From: Euglena gracilis
Lineage: Eukaryota > Euglenida > Euglenophyceae > Euglenales
Assembly: GCA_039621445.1 (NCBI GenBank)
Contig: CP154956.1
Span: forward strand, 10,911,443-10,975,442
Direction: 5' to 3'
Length of the DNA stretch: 64,000 nt
The first letter of the stretch is position 1. The number at the start of each line of letters is the position of its first letter. Below the pieces are notes generated by a model. The model saw only the letters and a program-made list of their open reading frames with translations, was not told the origin of the DNA and made no database searches. A program made the position numbers and the translations under genes. Positions 11,001 through 20,264 of the stretch are shown here, one piece after another.

Positions 11001-14000
11001 TTAGGAGTCGGGGTAACTTTAGGCCTAACTTGTGCACCTAAAACCAATCTATAATTAGGTTTAAAATTAATTCCTAACCCTAACCCTAACCCTATTCCAT
11101 CAATAACCCAGAACTTTTCGACGACCCCTGGATATTTCACTTGCCCCCCCAGGCGGGGGGGGAATAAAATCTTGCTGCCGCATATACATTTGTACATGTA
11201 TGCATATATATTCACACACACACACACATATGTATATACACTTTCTCTTTACTTTCTCCTTTTTCCTCACTTTCCTTTCTCATTTTCGCTGATTTTACTT
11301 ACTTGTTTCTTTGCACAAAATAACAAAAATGTGGTGTTCTGGGATACTCAAAGAAAAGAAACGGAACACAACGACTGTGGGGGCAGACGCCAACCGCCTT
11401 GAAGACGACAAACAGCGGGGGGGGGGGTCCGGCTGCACACTTCGCACGGAGTAGAAGATGGAGCCCCACGTGATGGCGTTCACGCCGTAGGGCAACGCCC
11501 ACTTCCACGTGGCGTACTGCGGGTACAGGCGGGCGTTCAGGTCCTTCTTCTGCGCGTCCAGCTTCTGCGGGGACGAGGCACAGCGTTGCAACGCAGACCC
11601 CCACCGAGAAAGGCGCTGAAAATTATTGTTTGAGGCAGCGCAGAACCAGAACGCAAGTTTTTTGGGAAGTTTTTGTAAGACAGTTTGCAGGCGGATCTCC
11701 GCGGACATGGATGCATGAAACGTTAGAAAGCTTCACGCACAGCTGCCAAGAATGGGTGGGCATGTTACATTTGATTTTGTTTGGTGGATGGTGCCACAAG
11801 ATGGGGTGTGCTTTAAATCCCTGCTTCTGACGGCCATCTCATCATGCACTCATGGAGGGAGGGCTCATTGCTTTTCAAATTTATCAGTTTTATGAGACCC
11901 ATCAACGTTCTCTTTTGGTGACAAGACGCACTGCATGATGCCATCACACATTGGCAATCCCAAATCCTAAATAATGTTCAGTGTTATGTAAAAACAATGA
12001 TTATATGAAATTATCGTTAGAATTCAAGGAGGGTCAAGGCAAGCACAATATTCAAGAAACTAACTTTGGGTTTCGAAGTTATGATGGGGGGGGAACATTG
12101 GGGTGCCAATCGTCGGGGGGGGGGGGGGGGCAATTTCCTGAGGGAATTCCTGGTGAGGGCCGGTCCTAACAAATAAACCAATCTGCCCCAGAAGCCTTCC
12201 TCCACCGCGCAGGCAATGCGTGCAAACGAAGCACGCAGCACACGGCCAGGTTTCGCACGTTGGCACACCGTGCGCAGCGCCGCATTCTCCTTCGTGTTGG
12301 CCTTCAGGGCCGCCAGCCGCTTGTTGACCTCCACCACCTCTGGCTCACTTTCCTGTGGCGGACCGCGGCGGGACGGGAGGGCGGGGGCAGAATTTGATGT
12401 GGGGGGCAGGTGTTTTTTTAAGACCGGGGGAGGGGGGTCCCCCCACCCCAGGGATGGGTGGGAAGCCTTGGGAGGGGGGGGTCGGACCCCCCCCTCCCGA
12501 CACGGAGGGGGGGGGGAGTCGGACCCTCCCTCCGACCTCGAAACTGAGGGGGGGGGGGGCAAAAATTTTTTGATTTCATGGACGGGCAAAGGGCCGGAAA
12601 TCGGGTCGAAATCGGTCAAAAAATCCCTGATTTTTCTTTGAAAATCGATCCAAAAATGCTTATTTTTTGAAATTTTTTGAACACTTTTCTGGGGAAAACA
12701 CCAACACGTCACAAAAAGGGCAATATGTCAATATGTCCAAAAGTCAGCAAAAGGGGAGTTTTTGCTCATTTTTGCAGCGGAAGAAAATTTCTTCATTTTT
12801 GGCACCTGTCAAGGAGGGGGGGGTGGGAGGTCCGGACCCCCCTCCCAACATCTAGGGGGGGGGGGTGGTCAAGTCCCCCCAACCACTTTCCCCCCCTAGG
12901 GGGGGGGGGTGGTCAGGGACCAGGTTTTGAATAGTGCGGAGCTCTTAATGAGCGCACACCCTTCATTGACCCTCCATATAAACCGACCCACTCCATGGAG
13001 CTCTTTTGACTGAAATGCAAGGCTTTTGTGCCTGAAACCGGAGGCCAAGGCTTTTGTGCCCGAAACCGGAGGCCAGGGGGTCAAAAAACAGTCATTTTTG
13101 GCTCAAAAACACCTTTTCCGGGTCTGGGAGGCCCAAAAACATCGTTTCGGGCAAAAAAAATGTTCGATTTTTTTCGACTTTAAAACGGGGCGCTGGCGGG
13201 TCGAAAAGCGTCATTTTCGGCTCAAAAACAGTTTTTCCGGGTCATGGAGGCCAAAAAAACATGGTTTTGGGAAAAAAAAAATCGAGTTTTTCGACTTTTT
13301 TTTGGCCGAAAACGGCGAAGTCGAACAGTGGAAAAACTGTACAAAATGGCCTTTTGGTCGAAAACGACCGTATTTCGGGCTAGGCGGGAGTTGCGGGGAA
13401 ACCAAACTAGATAGAGCGTTCCAAGGGCTTCAATTTAGGTCTCCAGACATTTCCTTTGATTTGTTTTTTCGAAATTTCGAAAACGATTTTTTGGCGAAAA
13501 GGGCTAAGTCGAACAGTGGGAAAAATGTACAAACGGCCATTTGGTCGAAAACGGCCGTATCTCGGGCTAGGCGGCGAGTTGCGGGGAAAAAAACCGGTAT
13601 GGGGCGTTCCAAGGGCTTCAATTTAGGTCTCCGGACAAGATTTGGCCATGAAATTTGAAAACGGCCGAAACTCCAAATTTGGCCAACCCTCCAAAGAAAC
13701 TTAGTATTCAAAGAGTTCCAAGGGCTTCAAGGTCAAAATAGTTTGGGCGAAACGAAATTTCGAACGTCGTTTTTTTTAACGGGCTAAGTCGAACAGTGGG
13801 AAAAATGGCAAAACGGCTCTGGGGGCGGGGGCGAGTTGCAAAAATCAAAATACCGGTATATGGGGCGTTCCGGCTTCAAATTATTTTCTCCGAGAAGCAT
13901 TTTGAAAATTGACATTTTTTTGGCCGAAATGGCAGAGTCCAAAGGGGGGGGGGGGCTTATCCAGGGGGGGTCACCCCCAGGCCTGGCGGGGATTGGGGGT

Positions 14001-17000
14001 CAACCCCGGGTGATTCGGAAACTAGAAATCCAGTCGCTCGCGACTGAAAAAAAAATTTCGGGAACCGGGCCGGGATCATGGTGATAATCCGTCGGTTTCC
14101 AAGGTGGCCCCGACCAAGCACCTCTGGTCAGCCATGCCCTTGGGCCCAGCATCGCCCAGCATCGCCCAGCATCGCCCTTGGAGCCCTTGAAGGTGTACCT
14201 ATAATGCCTGCTGCTTTTGCCGCTCTAGCCCACTTTTGGTTGCTTTTGGCCATCTTTGGTTGCCTTTTGAGCACTTTGACCACTTTGCCCACATTGACCA
14301 GTTTTGACTGCTTTTTGACCACTGCTGCCCACATTTGCTGCCTTTTGACCAATTTTGACTGCTTCTTGACCACTTTTGCTGCTTTTTGCCCACCTTTGCC
14401 CACCTTTGCCCATGTCCAACCACCTTTGCGGCTTTTTGATCACTTTTGCTGCTTTTTGACCACTTTTGGCCCCTTTTGCCTGCTTTTTGACCACTTTTGA
14501 CAACTTTTGTTGCGTTTCGACCACTTTTGCCCACGTTTGCTACTTTTTGCCCACTTTTGGCCATTGTTGCTGCTTTTTGATCACTTTCCCTTTTTTTTGT
14601 TTTGCTGCTTTTTGACCACTTTTGTCCACTTTTGCCCACTTTTTTACCACTTTTGCTGCTTTCTGACCACTTTTACCCCACTTTTGCCTGCTTTTTGACC
14701 ACTTTTTTGACCACTTTTGCTGCTTTTTGCCGGAGGATGTGGTGTAGGCCTGTGAGATGGCAACATTGAGTGCAAGTTGCAAGCCTCTTGCCGGCCAGAC
14801 AAACAAAGTCCAAAACAGTTGTTGTGCTGGAGGGTGGAGGGTGGAGGGTGGCACCCCATCTTGTCCATCTGCATCTTGTCTAGTATCGGTATCTTGTCCA
14901 GTATCTGTATCTTGTCTAGCATCTGCATCTTGTCCAGCACCTGCTTCTTGCCCAGCAACTGCATCTTGTCCACCATCACTTCTTGTCCAGAAACTGCATC
15001 TTGTCCACCATCTGCATGTTGTCCAGTGTCTGCATCCAATTCATCTTGTCCAGCATCGGCATCTTGTCCAGTATCTGCATCTTGTCTAGCATCTGCATCT
15101 TGTCCAGCATCAGCAACTTGTCCAACAACTGCATCTGCATGTTTTCCAGTATCTGCATCCAGTTCATCTTGTCCAGCATCGGCATCTTGTCCAGTATCTG
15201 CATCTTGTCTAGCATCTGCATCTTGTCCAGCATCTGCATCTTGTCCAGCAACTGCATCCAGTTCATCTTGTCCAGCATCGGCATCTTGTCCAATATCTGC
15301 ATCTTGTCCAGCATCTGCATCTTGGCCAGCATCGGCATCTTGTAGCATCTGCATCTTATCCATCATCTGTCCAGTATTCATCCGTTGGCTCTTGACCAAG
15401 CCAAAATAACCACAAAAGCCCAAAAAATGGCCACAAAAAGCCCAAAATTGACCCCAAAAAGCCCCAAAAAGCAACCAAAATAACCAAAAATTGCCCAAAA
15501 CGCCAACAATGTCTACAAAAGATTGTGAAAAATGACCCAAAATCACCAAAAAGGCGCAAAATGGCCAAAAAAAATGCCATAAAATCTGCTCAAAAAGGCC
15601 CAGTTAGCCCAATATTTGCCAAATCAGTGATAAATAGCAATCAAATGAGCAAAAATTGACCCATTATGGCCAAAAATGGGTGTAAAACTGGAGATTTGTG
15701 GGAAAATTATCCCAAAAATAATTCAATTCTCCAAAATATACAAAAAAATGCCAGCATCGCCCAGCATCGCCCAGCATCGCCCAGCATCGCCCAGCATCAT
15801 CAGCGGTGCTTGGCCCCGACCCAGGGGGGGGGGGGCGGGGGGAGGCGGTGGGCGGCGGGGGCGTTCGCCAAGGGTAAGCTTCGCTCTTACCCATAAAGGG
15901 ATAAAAGCTCAGCGACCCCCCCCCTACCACCTACCTCAATACCGAAGGGCTTCCCATCCATCCCTGCCCCACCCACCCCCTGGTGGGGGGGGGGGGTTCC
16001 TGGGGGACCCACTAACTTTCCCCCGAATATGGCAAAAAAAATTGCGAAAAATGCTAAAATAGCACCCTTTTCAAAAAATTTTGGCGCCTTCGGCGCCGAA
16101 AATCATATCTCACTCCTCCCTGGGGGAACCCCCAGCCCCGGGGGGGGGGGGCTCGGCCGACCCACCCACCCTACTCACCCCCCGGGAAGTCCAAGACTAA
16201 AAAAAAACCCCCTGGTTGGGGGGTCTGGGTCTGTACCGTGGTGCGGTCTGGGTGACCGAAATTCGGCCCTGCGTGAAGCAAAGCGCTGGGCCGAAATTTT
16301 TTGCTCCCCAAAATCGGCCAAAAGTGCCATTTTGGGGCACTTTTGGCAAAAATTTGCGAAAAATGCCCGAAATCTTCGGCGCAAAGCGCCAGAAGGAAAA
16401 AATTGACCTTTTTGGGGGGTCTCAGGTGCCCCCCCCAGGGTCGGTCCACACCCCCGTTGACAGGTGGAGGTGGGGGTTCAGACCCCCCCTCCGGTCCTCC
16501 GAAATACATCAACTGGTTTCACACACTGGACTAATCCTATTGCAATCGGGTTGCCTTTGTCACCACACAGCATGCAGATCCATCGATCGCCCCCCAGAAC
16601 CCAGTATGTTTGCCTCTAGACTCCCTCTTACCCAGCAGCTCCTCCCTCCATGGTGCTGTCATCACTGCATCCCCGCGGCGGTCGGCACCGGCCAGCATTT
16701 TTTGTGGAAGTGAAGAAGCTGTCATCAAAAAGCTGCTCCAGCTCCGAAAATAAACAGGGGAGGACCAGAGTCTGACCGGCTGGGAGCTGGACTTGGCGAG
16801 GACCCAAAGGATGCCCAAAACATCCCAACTCCAGCTGAATTAGCATTTTTCAGCCAAAGTTTGGAGGTGAAACCCCCAAAAACGACCAAAAATGCCATTT
16901 TTGACCCTCTTTTCAAAAATTTTCAGGCCAGCCTGGCATAGCTGGACTGGCCCGAATTTATTTATTTTATTTCAGTGCACCGCCTAGGGACTTTGGGGTG

Positions 17001-19583
17001 GGGGGGCACTCCAAGGCACCCAGACCGGGGGAGGGGGTAGGGTACATGGCCGCAAATCCTCGGCACTTGGCACTTGGCCAACGAACTCCAACCAAAGGAA
17101 CTCCAACCAGGGTTCGATACAAGGAGGTGTCGGGATTCAGGTCCAGGGGTGTCTCCCCCCCCTGGACCGAGGTGGTCCGACCCGCCATTCTCTAACTCGT
17201 TTTCAGATTATTGGAGGTCCACGCACAAGCACCTCTAATTAGAAAGGCAGAACTCGACCAGGTGGCTTCTCTGCCCTTATAACGACCTCCACAGGGGGGG
17301 GGGCACTTTTCCAAGGCCCAAATCCACCCCCCACAACCCCCCAGCTTATGTGGTGAGTGGCCAGGGACCCCTTGCACCAGTGCTCAATTGCTGCTCTGCC
17401 TGGCCGGGTGAGTAACTGTGGTGTAATTCCAGCACTGTGGGGACATACGCTCACCTTGTGTGGTTGGTGTGGTTCCCGTGGGAAGGAGGCAAGAGCAGCA
17501 CCGCAACGCAAGGGTGTAGACCCACCCATGGGAACCACACCAACCTCACAAGGTGAGGGCATGTCCCCATAGCGCTGGAATTACACCCGAGTTACTCACC
17601 CGGCCAGGCAGAGCAACAATTGAGCACTGGTGTAAAGGGTCCCTGGCCACTCACCACACAAACTGGTCCACAAGCACAGTTAGCGCTGGCCATGAACAGA
17701 CAAGGAGCCTTAGTGCAACTAAGGGGGTGGGGGTCGGCCACTCTGATATCCAAAGAAAAATTGACCACAAACGTGAACCACAAACAAACAAAAAAAGGCA
17801 AAAGAATTTGCGGCGCCTTTGGCGCCGGGTCACTTTAGTGGTTTTTTGCCGACCCCCCCCCCTGGAGGGGAGGGGAGACGGGGCCAAAAACCAGTCAGGC
17901 ACTCTGAAAAAAACAGTCACCCACCCTGGAGGGGGGGGGGGTAACTAAGTGATTGCATGGGCCCAAGCCCAGTTCAAACTGGGTACCAAAAAAATACAAA
18001 ATATCCCCTCCCACCATCGATGAATTTCAATTATTTTCCTTCCGCCTGAAGAACATGTGGAAAGTTACAGGTTTTTTGCCGTCGGATCGACAGAAAGGGC
18101 AAAAAAAAAGTGCAAAAAAAGAATGGGCAAATATGGTTGAAAATGGCTGCCCAGGTCAAAGTTTGGGCAAAAAATTAATCATCCGCCCGTAATTTGCAGA
18201 CCTTTTTTTTGGTGCATGGCTGTCCAGGGTTGGAAAAAGGTTGCTCACCGGCTGGAGCCCCTCCCCCCTTGTGCTTGTTGGGGTCCACCAGGGTCGGACC
18301 CCCCTCGGACGTCGAAACATTCAGGGGCCCCCGGGAAATTTCCGGTCCTGTGGCCCGGCAAAGGGCTGGACACCAGACCCCAATCCCCCCCATCAACTTG
18401 GCCCCCCCCAGGGGGTGGGGGGTGGTCAGCACCCCCACTACCAATACCAAGGGGCTTCCCATGGATCCCCAGGTGCTCCAGCGATGCCCTGAACCGATAC
18501 TGATACATACCGATACCGATACCGATACCGACACCGATACCGATACCGATACCGATACCGATACCGATACCGATACCGATACCGATACCGATACCGATAC
18601 CGATACCGATACTGTTACAGTGATGCCAGTACCGATACCGATACCAATACCGATACCGATACCAATACCGATACCAATACCGATACCGATACCGATAAAG
18701 TGATTCCAGAACCCCATCCCCCCAACTCCCAACCCCAGGGTGCGACCTCTCAATGGCACGCGCTGGAGCGGGGCTGAGTTTCTGGAAGCAGCTCGCCCGA
18801 GGATTTTTTTAAAAAATTATTTTTAAAATTTACGATTTTTCAAAATTGGTGGCCCGGGGGAGGATGGGTGGATGGATCCCGGACAGATCCCAACCCACAC
18901 CCACGAGTGGGGTTCCGGCACAATGAGTATCCTGGAGGGGGCTTTCCGACGCTTTTTTGGTCCGAAGAACTTTTAAAGAGTTTGGGCCCCAAAGAAAATG
19001 CTACCCAACAGTGGATCCTTTTTTACTCGAGCCAGTCTCCTCCCGCCCCCAGGGCTGTACGGGAAGGCCTTGTGGGGGGGTCAACCCCCCCCACCTACCA
19101 CAGCACCCGCTCAAATAAAATTCCTTTTGCGCCCAAGGCGCCGAAGGAAAATTTTGACCGAAAAATTGGGCCCCCGGAAATACAGAAAGTCCTGGTGGGG
19201 GGAGTCGGGCCCCCCAAACCACCAGGATGGGGGCAGGGGGGGGGGTCGACCCCCCACCCAACGCCCATGGGGTTGCGGGGATTCCCATGCGGCCCTGCCC
19301 AGCCCTCCCCCTGGCGGGTAGGTGGGTGGGTAGGTGGGTGGGTGGGTGCTTCGTGGGAGTTGCAGTGGCATTGCGCAGGGGGGGAGGGGAGGGGGCACAC
19401 GAAGCACGTCTTCAGCGCCAGCTGTTTCTGCGAGATGATCATCGGGACCAGCATGGCGAGCCGGAACGTGAACGCCACCGCGAAGAACGACAGCCACCAC
19501 GGCAGCCCCACCGCCGTGTGGAGGCCGGTGATGCCCGCCGACAGGTGCCGCCGGGCCCCCGCCCGGGCCGTGCAAACGGTGCC
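1974..19583 (-). CDS. OXA1: OXA1/YidC/Alb3-family membrane protein insertase, mitochondrial type (nine-exon model)
   Basis: Encodes the insertase that places mitochondrially made and conserved-sorted proteins into the inner membrane. The nine exons listed below total 981 nt and splice in consistent phase to 326 codons plus TGA. In order the product shows GLPWW before the first core transmembrane segment, a charged matrix loop (ESEPEVVEV...), a second membrane region ending FYSVRK, the family signature GGILWFQDL followed by DPLYLLP, then RMPSGIIIFWVTTASF (last membrane segment) and a basic hydrophilic tail. WFQDL plus DPxYxLP and a tail after the last helix match mitochondrial OXA1L; thylakoid Alb3 cannot be formally excluded. 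The start Met and targeting peptide are not in this model; candidate upstream exons lie at 20211 and beyond. The gene is inflated by introns full of transposons. Confidence 0.93.
3121..3202 (-). CDS. OXA1: OXA1 exon: C-terminal matrix tail, part 2
   Basis: Between cctgcag and gtgtgg, reads TIQDAGFKAIDLPVHNPAKE then KQTTVAH, hydrophilic and Lys-rich. It follows the previous exon in phase 0 and ends in phase 1. Not conserved enough to recognise alone; the call rests on frame continuity and splice sites. Confidence 0.8.
3252..3826. mobile_element. hAT-like non-autonomous element with subterminal TGATTATTCG repeats
   Basis: About 575 bp inside the OXA1 intron 3203-4139. The left end reads CAGGGTTTCCCACAAATTCG and the right end is its near-exact inverse (…GTGGGAAACCCTG). 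Flanks TGTATTAG (3244-3251) and TGTATCAG (3827-3834) form an 8-bp target duplication with one mismatch. Both sides carry tandem TGATTATTYG 10-mers (3295-3378, 3718-3800), as expected of transposase-binding subterminal repeats. The middle is unique and encodes no transposase. Confidence 0.75.
4140..4221 (-). CDS. OXA1: OXA1 exon: C-terminal matrix tail, part 1
   Basis: After caacag reads KWYGIPDRKPKLSELKKAD then YGHPPSPT. The R-K-x-x-x-IP pattern just after the last helix is typical of mitochondrial OXA1, and the basic tail is where the ribosome docks in characterised members. The donor is gtatgt. Confidence 0.9.
5562..5711 (-). CDS. OXA1: OXA1 exon: last core membrane segments
   Basis: After ccccag reads TMLRVGLHCMLFFFSFFVGA then RMPSGIIIFWVTTASFAVLQ and NLILFNPSF. 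MPSG-hydrophobic-W-x-T is the conserved start of the final helix. Both joins complete an Arg codon (CG|G), giving DTTR-TM upstream and PSFR-KW downstream. Donor is gtgttg. Confidence 0.95.
5920..6666. mobile_element. CAGG-end element enlarged by internal ATGCGCAAAA-type tandem repeats
   Basis: Left end CAGGGGGGGGATGCGC, right end GAAACGCATTTTCCTCCCCCTG in two pieces; flanked by CAGTGTG at 5913-5919 and 6667-6673. The 747-bp interior is A-rich on the plus strand: ATGCGC separated by A-runs, and between about 6190 and 6510 a roughly 36-57-bp unit repeated six or more times (core TTGAAAATGTGC, then AAAATTGGGC). A related A-rich stretch lies at about 5340-5520. Long open frames here are repeat artefacts. 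Confidence 0.65.
7015..8886. repeat. 1.87-kb interrupted CTG/CCG (CAG/CGG) triplet array
   Basis: Almost pure GCT and GCC triplets on the plus strand in short alternating blocks (two to four of each), with rare GCA, GTC, GAT or single-base slips. It lies wholly inside the OXA1 intron 5712-8897. In the transcribed sense it reads CAG and CGG triplets, starting about 11 nt after the 5' splice site. Several frames stay open for 470-870 codons giving poly-Ala, poly-Leu/Pro, poly-Cys/Arg, poly-Ser/Gly or poly-Gln/Arg. These are artefacts of the array. Confidence 0.95.
8898..9013 (-). CDS. OXA1: OXA1 exon: DPLYLLP and third core helix
   Basis: After ggccgcag the exon reads VDPLYLLPLMSWVMQGTAA then EINYARNPSQMGSLSQDTT, with a gtgcgg donor in phase 2. 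DP-x-Y-x-LP is the conserved entry to the third helix. The donor is only about 11 nt from a 1.87-kb triplet-repeat array in the following intron. Confidence 0.95.
9014..10120. other. OXA1 intron with G-rich foldback DNA
   Basis: Contains a diverged foldback element at about 9050-9355. The part from about 9160 shares with 17.7 and 55.7 kb the line GGCCACTCTGG followed by TTGACCACAAACGTGAA and a GTCACTT-near-hairpin core. The remainder (9360-10120) shows no recognisable feature beyond C-runs. Confidence 0.5.
10121..10188 (-). CDS. OXA1: OXA1 exon: GGILWFQDL signature
   Basis: Between gtacag and gtggtc, reads IIQENPTVKDGGILWFQDL then SRA. The GG-x-LWFxDL motif is the strongest OXA1/YidC/Alb3 hallmark. 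Ends in phase 0, so the next exon's GTG gives Val directly before DPLYLLP. Confidence 0.95.
10910..11179. mobile_element. GGCAGC-end palindromic foldback element with TTAGGG-like tracts
   Basis: A 270-bp near-palindrome in an OXA1 intron. Ends are GGCAGCAA and TTGCTGCC, flanked by a perfect 8-bp duplication GCATATAC (10902-10909 and 11180-11187). The arms share CAGGGGTC and TTATTGATGGA. The centre holds CCTAACCCTAACCCTAACCC and TAGGCCTAACTTGTGCACC. A second member is at 39845-40199. No coding capacity. Confidence 0.85.
11441..11564 (-). CDS. OXA1: OXA1 exon: second conserved membrane region
   Basis: Begins after ccccgcag with KLDAQKKDLNARLYP and continues QYATWKWALPYGVNAITWG then SIFYSVR, ending at a gtgtgc donor in phase 1. 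The closing SIFYSVR corresponds to the family's F-hydrophobic-(Y/F)-x-(L/V)-R at the end of the second helix. It joins the next exon through codon A|AG (Lys). Confidence 0.9.
12269..12352 (-). CDS. OXA1: OXA1 exon: matrix loop
   Basis: Between a ccacag acceptor and a gtgtgc donor, 28 codons read ESEPEVVEVNKRLAALK and NTKENAALRT. This charged, Ala/Lys-rich stretch fits the matrix hairpin between the first two conserved helices (family pattern: P-E-hydrophobic, then Lys-rich). Both ends are phase 0. The intron before it is about 7.0 kb (12353-19400), the largest in the gene. Confidence 0.85.
13095..13895. repeat. Imperfect tandem block of about 180-bp units
   Basis: At least three related units share GGGCTAGGCG-GAGTTGCGGGG, GGGGCGTTCC(AAGGG)CTTCAAATT and a GTCGAACAGTGG lead-in (best at about 13305-13455, 13505-13640, 13780-13895). 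A shorter pair upstream shares CATTTTYGGCTCAAAAACA. Interpreted as decayed tandem duplication; no gene seen. Confidence 0.6.
14200..14735. repeat. Minisatellite of about 20-bp units (GACCACTTTTGCTGCTTTTT)
   Basis: Imperfect repeats of TTTTGACCACTTTTGCTGC with single-base drift through about 530 bp. Minus-strand frames stay open because the unit lacks stops there; the resulting Lys/Gln/Ser-rich products are not considered genes. Confidence 0.8.
14860..15365. repeat. Minisatellite of 18-bp units (CATCTTGTCCAGYATCKG)
   Basis: About 500 bp of 18-bp units with nested higher-order variants (…CCAGTTCATCTTGTCC…). Because 18 is a multiple of three, two minus-strand frames remain open (Asp-Ala-Gly-Gln repeats; Leu-Asp-Lys-Met repeats). 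No splice sites or conserved domain accompany them, so it is annotated as repeat within the OXA1 intron. Confidence 0.8.
15750..15800. repeat. Short GCCCAGCATC tandem array
   Basis: Four to five copies of GCCCAGCATC. The same 10-mer array appears at about 14148-14180, 1.6 kb away in the same intron. Confidence 0.75.
17349..17657. repeat. Long inverted repeat: 133-bp arms, 42-bp loop
   Basis: Arm 17349-17482 and arm 17525-17657 are reverse complements with only scattered mismatches. Anchors are GGTGAGTGGCCAGGGACC against its inverse, GCTCAATTG against CAATTGAGC, and GGTTGGTGTGGTTCCC against its inverse. It lies in the OXA1 intron, so the pre-mRNA would carry a long duplex. The right arm plus following sequence to about 17727 is a copy of a dispersed repeat also at 54525-54672, so the hairpin probably arose from two opposed copies. 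Confidence 0.85.
17728..17945. mobile_element. GC-rich foldback element with GGCGCC hairpin core
   Basis: Starts GGGGGTCGGCCACTCTGA, carries TTGACCACAAACGTGAA, the hairpin GGCGCCTTTGGCGCC and GTCACTTTAGTGG, then opposing C and G runs. Relatives of the same arrangement are at about 9160-9350, 24220-24420, 36240-36540 and 55685-55800. Ends were not fixed by a target duplication. Confidence 0.55.
18504..18700. repeat. ACCGAT hexanucleotide microsatellite
   Basis: About 200 bp of ACCGAT with occasional ACCAAT variants and one TGTTACAGTG interruption. It translates to Thr-Asp or Ile-Pro (plus) and Gly-Ile or Val-Ser (minus) dipeptides, which are artefacts. Confidence 0.95.
19401..19583 (-). CDS. 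OXA1: OXA1 exon: first core transmembrane segment
   Basis: Translates to ...HLSAGITGLHTAVGLPWW then LSFFAVAFTFRLAMLVPMI and SQKQLALKTCF. The GLPWW-hydrophobic-R-hydrophobic-P pattern is diagnostic of the first conserved helix in the family. The donor gtgtgc after TTC leaves phase 0, matching the next exon. The acceptor (ggggag before GGCACC) is my best guess; coding is secure from about 19551 downward, while the first 10-11 codons are uncertain. Confidence 0.85.
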
Positions 19584-19649
19584 CTCCCCCCACCCCGTGT
19601 GTGACGCTTTTCAGGAGTGCCACCAGCCAGGGAGGGGGAACATCTGACA

Positions 19650-19960
19650 CGCCGGCAGATCAAAAAAAAAACTGCACGGGAAAAAAAACGGCAAAAAGAG
19701 TGCACGTCAAAATTTGCAAAAAAAAACTGAAAAAAAAAACTGCACGGGAAAAAAAAAACAGCAAAAAGAGTGCACGTCAAAACCGGCAAAAAAAAAAAAC
19801 TGCAAAAAAATTGCAAAACCCTGACAGCAAACAAATGCAAAAAAAACCTGTACAGCAAAAAGAACCTGTAAAAACCCTGCAGAAAAAAAACTGCGCGGCA
19901 AAAAAAAACCTGTAAAAGGAAAACTACAAAAAAACTGCAGTATCCCAAGGCATGAAAACT
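19650..19960. repeat. A-rich degenerate repeats with GTGCACGTCAAAA motif
   Basis: Plus strand: long A-runs broken by CTGCACGGG, GTGCACGTCAAAA and CCTGYAAAA. The unit containing ACTGCACGGGAAAAAAAA and AGAGTGCACGTCAAAA occurs twice within 90 bp. No gene. Confidence 0.6.
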
Positions 19961-20210
19961 GTGGAAAGACATGCAAAAACCACACAGTGCATATTTTGCC
20001 CTCTCTGCACTGGCCCATCCACGATGCCTCTTGCTTCCGTTCTGTGCTCCCAACCCTTCAGAAGAAGCAACTGGGTACAGTCGCCTATGGTTGCCAACAC
20101 CAGCCAAGCATGGTCCCCCGAGCAAAGTCAGAACATCGTGCATCGCCCACCATTTGCAGTCCTGCACACACAGAACAGAGGGGCGGCCAAGCCAGCAGCC
20201 CGAGCAATAC

Positions 20211-20264
20211 ATGGGGTTGAAGGACGGGATGGACATGAACCAGTCATCCACTGTCTCGAAGATG
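20211..20264 (-). CDS. Candidate OXA1 upstream exon
   Basis: Between cccgcag and gtattg, the frame reads IFETVDDWFMSIPSFNP. Splice sites are good and the codons GC-rich like the OXA1 exons. The phase (1 base in, 2 out) does not join directly to my acceptor for exon 19401-19583, so either that acceptor is wrong or a small exon lies between. It may encode sequence just before the first OXA1 helix. Confidence 0.5.

Larger units (their letters stand above)
12353..19400. other. Giant OXA1 intron (7.0 kb) packed with repeats
   Basis: No coding exon was recognised in this interval on either strand. It contains tandem blocks at 13.1-13.9 kb, minisatellites at 14.2-15.4 kb, GC-rich foldbacks near 12.4-12.9, 15.8-16.5 and 19.0-19.3 kb, the long hairpin at 17.35-17.66 kb and an ACCGAT array at 18.5 kb. 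Small undetected exons cannot be excluded. Confidence 0.5.

Noticed and set aside
11080-11096. True telomere or chromosome end
   Set aside because: The CCCTAA tract is three units long and lies at the centre of a palindromic transposon with target duplications on both sides.
14644-15549. 301-codon minus-strand frame with Asp-Ala-Gly-Gln repeats
   Set aside because: Arises from an 18-bp minisatellite; no conserved flanking domain or splice evidence, and a second frame is equally open.
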